The notes under the pieces: generated by a model
Told to the model about the DNA's origin: nothing
Databases searched by the model: none
The model's input: the letters and a program-made list of their open reading frames with translations, nothing else
Assembly: GCA_030603265.1 (NCBI GenBank)
Contig: JAUVYD010000009.1
Coordinates: 1-15,516, forward strand
Length of the DNA: 15,516 bases
Reading direction: 5' to 3'
Source: Dehalococcoidia bacterium
GTDB taxonomy: Bacteria > Chloroflexota > Dehalococcoidia > GIF9 > AB-539-J10
Position numbers and translations under genes: made by a program
In this document: piece by piece, positions 1 to 7,100 of the stretch
Layout: every line of letters starts with the position of its first letter
Position numbering within the stretch: the stretch's first letter is position 1

Positions 1-3000
1 GCCTGTCTTACCGTTCGTGTTGTGACACCATAACGAAGAACATTGTATTCAATAACGACTACGGGATCTACTCAGATCATTCGATAGATAACAAAATATA
101 CCTCAACAATTTCATGGATAACATTGAGAACACTTATTCCAACGATTCAACTTCAAACAATATTTGGCACTCTACAGATGAAATAACCTACACCTACAAT
201 GGCAATACCTACACAAGCTACCTTGGCAACTACTGGGATGATTATGCTGGGAGCGATGTAGAAGCCTCATCTGTACTCCAAAACGGGGGATTTGAAGAAG
301 GTGACTTCTCACATTGGCAGGCCTCGGGAGACTGGGAAGTCTCAACCATCCGAGCCCACACAGGAACCTACTCTGCACATATCTACACTGGAGCATCAGG
401 AGGAACCACGCGTTTAAGTTATACTTTTGATTACCCGATACCAGTAAGCGACATTCAATCGTTTACCTGGTGGTATTATCGAGAAGGTGGAGACAATAAC
501 TGTGTCGGGATAACTTATTCAGATGGTTCTTATGAGCAAGATTTCATCTGGGGCGCAGTTTCAGACCAATGGACCCAGAGGGATTCTACCGGAGTACTTG
601 ACACTGGAAGAAGCGTGTCAAACATAACTTTCTTTGATTTCATAAGCTACAACCATACCTATATTGATGATGTTGTTGTTGCTACTCTTGCTGATGGAGA
701 CGGAATCGGAGATACACCTTACAGTATAGATTCAGATAAAGACAATTATCCGCTGATGGAGCCTTTTGAGAACTATGAGATAGGCGACGACACCACCCCA
801 CCCACTGTATCCAGCGTCTCACCTGAGAATAGCGCCACCGGTGTCGGAGTTGACGCCGTAACAACAGCTACCTTCAGCGAGGCTATGGATGGCTCTATCA
901 TCAACGAGACCAGTTTTACTCTTACCGGTAGCGCAGTTTCTGGAACGGTTAGTTATGACAGCGGCACCTATACCGCTACCTTCACCCCTGATGCTAACCT
1001 GGATTACGACCACCAGTACACCGCGACCCTCAACACAGCTATCACCGATGAGGCCGGCAATCAACTAGCAGAACCCTATACATGGAGCTTTACTACTGAG
1101 TCAGCCCCTATGTTTGAAATAGGAGATATAGCGAAGGTAACCAACACGGGCGATTTGGGGCTAAGGATACATAAGGATGATCCGACTGGCGAGACTATAA
1201 AGGTCGTTCCAGATGAATGGGCATTCAGGATAATAGACGGCCCTCAATATGACATTGAGGAGCACAACTGGTGGGAAATTGGGGAAGAAAAGTATGAACC
1301 CTTTCCTATTGAAGGTTGGGTAGCTGAGGATTTTCTTAAAGAGGTTTCCTTTGAAGACCTCATCCCAAGCTCTGTTCCCGGTTACTTCGTTTCAGCTCAG
1401 GATAGGGTGGAGCAAGCAATAGAATGGGCGGAGAGCAAAGAAGGAAGCTCACAATGGAAAGATCTGTGCCTGAAGTTTGTATCGCAAGCCTACGGATTAG
1501 GCAAAAACATCAATACGGAAACAACAGGGTGGACTTGCCCAAACGATGCTATAGAGAAGCTGGGGGATGAGTTTCACTCTGCAAACCAGGCTTGGAACCC
1601 ACCAAGGGGTGCTCTGGTTTTCTTCTCTGCGACCGGGGATTATGAACCTTATGGCCATATAGGAATTTATCTAGGTGAAGGGGAGGTCATCCATGCCTGT
1701 GCCACAGTCAAAATACAGAATCTGGCAGGGAGTGGAGGAATTGAACAAGGAACTTGCATTGGTTCTTACATTGGTTGGGCATACCCACCTGAAGAGTGGC
1801 TTGGAAACCTGCCGCCAGTAGCGTCCTTTACTTGTTCTCAAGAAAATCCCTTTTCGGGCGATGTAGTTTCTTTCGATGCCTCCAGCTCGTATGACCCGAA
1901 TGGGACTATCGTTAGCTATGAATGGAATTTTGGAGACAGTGAAACTGCTACAGGACAGCAAGTCACCCGCCGCTTCAGAGGAGCGATGGGTGAGGCAAAA
2001 GAATATACAGTTGAACTAACGATTGAGGATGACAAGGGAGCTACAAATAGCAATACTCACATCGTAACCGTTTATCCGTTAAAGAGGCATATACCAGTCT
2101 ATTCTTCCCTTTGCCAATATGTACCGCCACCTGTGTCTACGATCATCATGGAAGTGGTAGTTTATTATAGCTGGGTCGATGAGAAGGATGGGCAAGATGA
2201 ATATATAGTGTCGGAGGTTCATTTAGATAGCGCGGAAGGTTTAAGCTTTGCCTTGTATATGTTTTCGATTGAGGATGAGGGTGAGAAAGTATGGAGCAAG
2301 GTACATATGGGCGTTGGGAAAGAAGATGTATCCTTTACTTATCCCTTCGGTGTGCCACGGGATTGCGTAAAGAGCATTGGCGATGAACATTTTGAAGGTT
2401 TAGCACTTGGTCCTAATAGCAATCTGAACTTCGTGGTGGATGGGGTTGAACTGGGGCCAAAACTTAAACCAAGTTTTTTCCGTGTTTCTCGTACAATCGA
2501 GCTTGGCCCGGGAAAACAAACTGAATTGCCGCCTATCTGTCCAGAAGGAACACCGGGGATAGTAGCTGCAGTGGCTAGCCCTGTGGAGCTCCGAGTTTAT
2601 GATTTCGATGGCAACGTTACGGGTTTAGTAGATGGAGAAATTAGACTGGAAATTCCAAATTCGATGTATGATGGACAAAGTGAAACTTGTGTAATCTTCT
2701 CTCCGGAGGATATTGACTTTTATCGTTATGAAACAGCAGGCACAGGTGAGGGATCGTATGGACTTGAGCTAATCTCTGCTGAGGAGGGAGAGACTACTAC
2801 CATTACCGCTACGGATATCCCTACATCAGGTAATGTAACACACGAATACACTGTTGACTGGGATGCTCTTTCCGAAGGTGAAGCAGGCGTTACTATCAAG
2901 AAAGACTCTGACGGCGATGGAGAATTTGAAGAAACTGTCGTCACAACTCCACCAAACACACCAAGCAATCCTTCACCCGGCGATGACACATACGTTGCTC

Positions 3001-3542
3001 CCGAGAACCTAATCCTGGAATGGACCGGGGGCGACCCCGACGCCGCCGATACTGTCACCTATGACGTTTACTTCGGTACGACGGAAGATCCACCGCTGGT
3101 TTCAGAATCTCAATCAGATTCTACCTATGCACCAAGCATACAGGAGAATACCGACTATCACTGGAAAGTGATAGCTAGAGACAACCATGGACTAACTAGC
3201 GAAGGGCCAACATGGGACTTCCGCGCTCTATCAGCTTGCTTCATTGCTACAGCAGCCTATGGCACACCCACAGCGGAGGAGATAGATATCCTACGAGACT
3301 TCAGGGATGAAGTTCTGCTACCCAGCAAACTGGGTGCTGAGTTCGTGTCCCTGTACTATCAATACAGTCCACCAGTCGCTGATTTCATCTCCAGGCACGA
3401 GGCCTTAAGAACATTGGTGAGGGAGGGTTTCATTGACCCTCTTGTAGCCGTAGTTCGAGAGAGCCAAGGTCTGTGGCTTGGGTATAGCTACAGCTGCACC
3501 TCCCAAACCAGACACACTGAGCTGGCAGGAATCTTGCCGTGA
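1..3542 (+). CDS. Giant exported multidomain protein with NosD-type end, NlpC/P60 peptidase and CFI-box C-terminus (5' end missing)
   Basis: The frame is open from position 3 without a stop, so the N-terminus lies outside the window and the ATG at 114 is internal. Domains in order: end of a right-handed beta-helix of NosD type with GNYWDDYAGSD (225-257); a 145-codon insert (258-692) opening NGGFEEGDFSHW and closing IDDVVV, typical of galactose-binding-like jelly rolls; DGDGIGDTPY (693-722); SbsA-type Ig domain Big_5 (798-1103); bacterial SH3-like domain (about 1110-1347); NlpC/P60-like peptidase (about 1392-1800) with candidate catalytic Cys (codon 1467), His (1656) and His (1692); PKD domain (1809-2078); an unassigned region (2079-2948); Fn3-like domain (2949-3224); and the CFI-box domain from Cys 3237. 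It probably acts outside the membrane on cell-wall peptide or a related amide; that role is inferred from the peptidase and SH3 pairing. Unlike the CFI-box protein at 9528-10670, the tail after the box has no hydrophobic segment. Base composition is AT-richer than the rest of the window. Confidence 0.88.
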   Translation, partial: LSYRSCCDTITKNIVFNNDYGIYSDHSIDNKIYLNNFMDNIENTYSNDSTSNNIWHSTDEITYTYNGNTYTSYLGNYWDDYAGSDVEASSVLQNGGFEEGDFSHWQASGDWEVSTIRAHTGTYSAHIYTGASGGTTRLSYTFDYPIPVSDIQSFTWWYYREGGDNNCVGITYSDGSYEQDFIWGAVSDQWTQRDSTGVLDTGRSVSNITFFDFISYNHTYIDDVVVATLADGDGIGDTPYSIDSDKDNYPLMEPFENYEIGDDTTPPTVSSVSPENSATGVGVDAVTTATFSEAMDGSIINETSFTLTGSAVSGTVSYDSGTYTATFTPDANLDYDHQYTATLNTAITDEAGNQLAEPYTWSFTTESAPMFEIGDIAKVTNTGDLGLRIHKDDPTGETIKVVPDEWAFRIIDGPQYDIEEHNWWEIGEEKYEPFPIEGWVAEDFLKEVSFEDLIPSSVPGYFVSAQDRVEQAIEWAESKEGSSQWKDLCLKFVSQAYGLGKNINTETTGWTCPNDAIEKLGDEFHSANQAWNPPRGALVFFSATGDYEPYGHIGIYLGEGEVIHACATVKIQNLAGSGGIEQGTCIGSYIGWAYPPEEWLGNLPPVASFTCSQENPFSGDVVSFDASSSYDPNGTIVSYEWNFGDSETATGQQVTRRFRGAMGEAKEYTVELTIEDDKGATNSNTHIVTVYPLKRHIPVYSSLCQYVPPPVSTIIMEVVVYYSWVDEKDGQDEYIVSEVHLDSAEGLSFALYMFSIEDEGEKVWSKVHMGVGKEDVSFTYPFGVPRDCVKSIGDEHFEGLALGPNSNLNFVVDGVELGPKLKPSFFRVSRTIELGPGKQTELPPICPEGTPGIVAAVASPVELRVYDFDGNVTGLVDGEIRLEIPNSMYDGQSETCVIFSPEDIDFYRYETAGTGEGSYGLELISAEEGETTTITATDIPTSGNVTHEYTVDWDALSEGEAGVTIKKDSDGDGEFEETVVTTPPNTPSNPSPGDDTYVAPENLILEWTGGDPDAADTVTYDVYFGTTEDPPLVSESQSDSTYAPSIQENTDYHWKVIARDNHGLTSEGPTWDFRALSACFIATAAYGTPTAEEIDILRDFRDEVLLPSKLGAEFVSLYYQYSPPVADFISRHEALRTLVREGFIDPLVAVVRESQGLWLGYSYSCTSQTRHTELAGILP

Positions 3543-3669
3543 GTACTTGGACTGCCCTCCGAGAATAGGACCATCCTGAATGTGAGACTTCCCGCTTTCG
3601 ACCATGGCAGATCAGGCGGTGCGAAGTCGCGGAAGAGGCTGGAGCAAATCGTCCGCTACGAGACGGATA

Positions 3670-3701
3670 GCCCGTAGGGTGACAGGTGGAGCCCTGCGGG
3701 C
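3670..3701 (+). terminator. Strong hairpin, possible terminator of the upstream giant gene
   Basis: GCCCGTAGGG (3670-3679) pairs with CCCTGCGGGC (3692-3701) over 10 bp with one U-G wobble and a 12-nt loop. The following sequence, GTCCTTGGCGCTTGCTT, is only moderately T-rich, so a classical intrinsic terminator is not proved. It lies 128 bp after the stop codon. Confidence 0.4.
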
Positions 3702-3748
3702 GTCCTTGGCGCTTGCTTGCACGCATCGTGACGCATCTTCCATTACGC

Positions 3749-3775
3749 GGCACCCCGGGGTTGTCCCCAGGTGCC
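3749..3775. other. Second GC-rich hairpin
   Basis: GGCACC (3749-3754) pairs with GGTGCC (3770-3775). Inside it, GGGG (3757-3760) pairs with CCCC (3765-3768) around a TTGT loop, leaving a small internal bulge. There is no T-tract. It may be part of a structured RNA or a transcription block together with the hairpin 48 bp upstream. Confidence 0.35.
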
Positions 3776-4039
3776 AGGCCACGCTACACCAGCGCCGTCA
3801 GGAACACGGCACCGATGCCGACCAGGAACACACGGTCACGTGACGCACTCATCCAGCAGCAGCGGCTTCCCCCGTTCACTGGTGCCCCTCCCACAGCGAC
3901 CCCACCTGCTTCCTCGCCTTCTTCTCCCCGAGTCGCACCCACCCGGTAGTATTTCTCGTGACGCAACGCTACCTCATCCCGCAGCTTGGACCCTGAAACC
4001 ATCCGCCCCTCAGTGCCAGGAGCCCCGGCCCAAAGCTCA

Positions 4040-4081
4040 GGGCAATTCGCCAAGGGCAATTCGCCAAGGGCAATTCGCCCT
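4040..4081. repeat. Three tandem 14-bp repeats (GGGCAATTCGCCAA) upstream of a promoter
   Basis: Copies lie at 4040-4053, 4054-4067 and 4068-4081. The first two are identical, and the third differs only in its last two bases (CT for AA). Each contains the short dyad GGC-AATTC-GCC. The array ends 1 bp before the proposed -35 box of the 4172-10670 operon, a position typical for regulator binding sites. A replication-slippage tract without function is the alternative. Confidence 0.75.
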
Positions 4082-4082
4082 A

Positions 4083-4111
4083 TTGCCTTGGTCGCACACG
4101 ACTGTTAGAAT
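4083..4111 (+). promoter_or_regulatory. Putative sigma70-type promoter of the cohesin/dockerin operon
   Basis: TTGCCT (4083-4088) is followed by a 17-bp spacer and TAGAAT (4106-4111), five of six matches to the -10 consensus. Transcription would start near 4118, leaving a leader of about 54 nt before the GTG at 4172. The same TAGAAT with a 17-bp spacer occurs before the gene at 10992. Confidence 0.5.
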
Positions 4112-4171
4112 AGGCCAACTGGCAGCGCATGGTGCTCCCGTCTCCAATTCTGCCAGCGGTTCCACGGCTGC

Positions 4172-7100
4172 GTGAACGAGATGAAACGGCTCTGCACGAT
4201 AGTACTACTCCTGGGCACGCTCCTGACCACGACAATGCCTGCTGTGACGCCGGTAGCTGCGAGCGGGATGATTGTGGGAGGAGTGATATCGTCCCATACA
4301 ACATGGACGTACGCCAATAGCCCGTATCATGCCACCAGCAGCGTACTTGTAGCTGAAGGGGTGACGCTGACTATTGAACCGGGCGTCGTGGTGAGTTTTG
4401 ACGCTAGTCGGTCCCTTCAAATTGATGGCCAGTTGCTTGCCCGGGGGGTTGCTGCCGCGCCGATTACTTTCACCGGTACCGGACAAGAAGGGGTACCTGG
4501 CTTTGAACCGGCTCCAGGCGATTGGGGCTGCATAGTGTTCTCGGCGACGAGCGTTCCTGCAAGGTACGATGAGGATGACGAATATGTCGCGGGCTCTATC
4601 CTTGAGCATTGCGTCATTGAGTACGCCGGTCATGACTATGGACTTAGAGCGATTGGTTCTGTGCCCCACATCACGGATTGCCACATCCACCAGTGTCTTG
4701 GTAGCGGAATCTCGTTGGCGCCCTCGACGGGACAAAGGGTAGTCGTCAGGGACAGTACCATCGAATCGAATGGTGGTGAGGGGGTCAAACTGGGTCGAGC
4801 CGGCGTGATTACGATACTGAACAACGATGTGAACGACAACGGCGGTTCCGGGATTGAATGTGAGGAATTCTTCGACTACGGCGTCGGTAGACTCGAGTTC
4901 ATTGATAATCGTATTGCACGTAATCTCCGGGCCGGGATCTACATGGAGGAGATAGGGAACGCCTGCCGAATCGAGGGCAATACGATACAGGCGAACGGAA
5001 GCGGAGTGGGGACCGGAGGCGGAATAGTTGTTGAATCTGCGGAGGAGCTCGTAATCGCGTCGAATAGGATTGTTGGAAACAGTGCCAAGAATGGTGGGGG
5101 CGTCTACATATGGAGCGCACACTACCCAGTAGATATCTCGCACAACGAAATCGCGGGCAACACGGCTGATACGTATGGTGGCGGTCTCTACGTGGGGCGG
5201 GCCTACGGGGAGGCTGTGGTAACCCGGAATCAGTTCGTCGAGAACTCCGCCCCTCATGGTGCCGCCATCTACTGCCCAAAGGCTCTTCACCTCAGCGGCA
5301 ACACGATTCTTGGAAACAGCGCCGATGTCGACGGCGCTACGGTCGAGCTTGGCGCCGGTGCCTTGTTCAACGGCAATGCTGTCGTCGAGAATGATGGCGA
5401 TGCCTTGAGGATGCTCTCGGAGTCGGGCACCACGTTAGACGCCACCGACAACTGGTGGGGAACCTCCGATGAGTCCGAGGTTGAGGAGCTCATCTACGAC
5501 TTCTTTGACGATGGCAGTTTGGGGGTTGTCAGTTTTCGACCCTGCAGAACCGCAACACCTGAGTTACCTGGAGGACAATGGCTCTCCCTACCAACTCCGT
5601 CTCATGCGGATGGCGTGATTGTGCCGGGCAGTGACATCATCGACGTGGCCGTCGCGGGCGATGGTCAAACCATTTACGCCATTGGCGTGTCGTACGACAG
5701 TCGAGAGAATGAGGAGGCCGTTTGGGCTCTCGAGAGTGGCCCCAACGACCTAGCCACCACCTATCATCACCCGGAGCTGTGGAAGTCTGAGGATGGCGGT
5801 GCAACGTGGACGAACTGTTCCTCCCAGCTACTCGACGCTAACAACATTCCCGATTTGCCGGATGTGGAGAACGGCTCGAGTCCGCACAACAACTGGGAGG
5901 ACTTCGCGTTCTTCACCGCCGTTTCCGTTGCACCCGACGACCCTGACTTCGTGGTCGTCGCAGGCTGGGGCTATGATGGCGCCTCATCGGGCGACAAGTA
6001 CGTCCCGGTCGTGGTCGCCTCGAACGATGGCGCAGGCAAGTTCTACTACATGGGCTGCGGCACCGTTCAGGGCATGATTACCGCTCTCGACGTGTCCATG
6101 GAGCTCGATCTCGATCACAAGCGCGTCATCGCCGTCGGCACGTGGGACTGGGAGAATGAGTCTCCCTCCGGCCCCGGTGGCCCCACGAACAACTACGACC
6201 TGAACAACGCCGCCATCTGGCGCTACGACGTCGGCGGTTACTGGTCGGCTTCATGGGCCAACACCACTCACGCCACCGGCGGCACGGTTAGCTACCCCGG
6301 GTGGGTGCCCTGCGACGCCATCATCGACCTCGAGTTCTCACCGAACTTCGACGTCGATGACACCATCATCGCTCTCTGTGTCGGCAACGTCAACGACCAG
6401 TATTGCGATCTCCCTGATGACGTCGACCCCGGCGAAACGCCTCCTGTTGACGACTTAGTCCCCGACTACATGGGCTACATGCTCCAGGCAGGCACCTGGA
6501 ACAGCATCGATGCCTGGAACGGCGAGGCGGAGTTCGACAGCTACCCGGTAGTCATCAAGAACGATGACTACAACATCGTCAGCCCCCTCGAGACCGATCT
6601 TGGTACGTATGCCTTGCCCACAGGTTGGGACAATGTAGGCCAGCTGGTCCGCCACGCAGGCGATATCGACCTGCCGATGGACTACATGGGTGATGACACC
6701 GGTGACCGCAAGGTCATGGTCCTCGTCAACGGCATCGAGGTCAACATGGTCTCCGCGATCGACGAGGTGATCGATGACGGCGGCTTCATGTTCTGGGTCG
6801 AGAACACAACCATCTCCCTCGAGATGCTCGACCACGAGGACAACCCCTACATCGCCTCCATCGACTACTACGGCAACGTCGACATGGAGGGCAGGACCCT
6901 CGCAGGCCTCGCCTTCCCCAGCTCATGGCGCTACCAGGAGATCCTGGATTGGTTCACCGGCGTTGACCCTTTCCCGGACATCGGCTGCTGCAACGGAGTC
7001 CAGGTCCTGAGGACCGAGACGACCGGCGTCTGCTGTCCCGACTGGTATTGGGCCGCCAAGCCACCCACGGGACAGTTCATGGCCACGGTCATGATGAGCC

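Larger units (their letters stand above)
3543..4082. other. Gene-poor interval with hairpins and short repeats
   Basis: I see no convincing gene here. The interval holds two strong hairpins (3670-3701, 3749-3775), three copies of CGTGACGCA (3727, 3839, 3957) and a 14-bp tandem repeat at its right end. On the minus strand a 72-codon frame (4002 down to 3784) ends in a hydrophobic stretch, DRVFLVGIGAVFLTALV, which reads like the last membrane helix of a transporter. It has no recognisable ribosome binding site or family, so it could be a gene fragment or chance. After the stop at 3540-3542 the same plus frame stays open for another 44 codons to the TAG at 3675, without recognisable similarity. 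Confidence 0.5.

Noticed and set aside
3540..3677. In-frame continuation of 44 codons after the TGA of the first gene, as if the stop were read through
   Set aside because: No selenocysteine-type hairpin directly after the TGA and no recognisable continuation of the CFI-box tail.
3784..4002. 72-codon minus-strand frame ending in a hydrophobic helix
   Set aside because: No ribosome binding site, no family and low-complexity middle; noted in the gap description only.
4068..4084. CAATTCGCCCTAT resembles sequence next to the T7 promoter in cloning vectors
   Set aside because: It is the third unit of the natural 14-bp tandem repeat, and the flanks do not continue into vector sequence.
4205..5290. 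361-codon open frame on the minus strand
   Set aside because: It lies fully antisense to the beta-helix of the dockerin protein and has no family features; it is a by-product of GC-rich codons.
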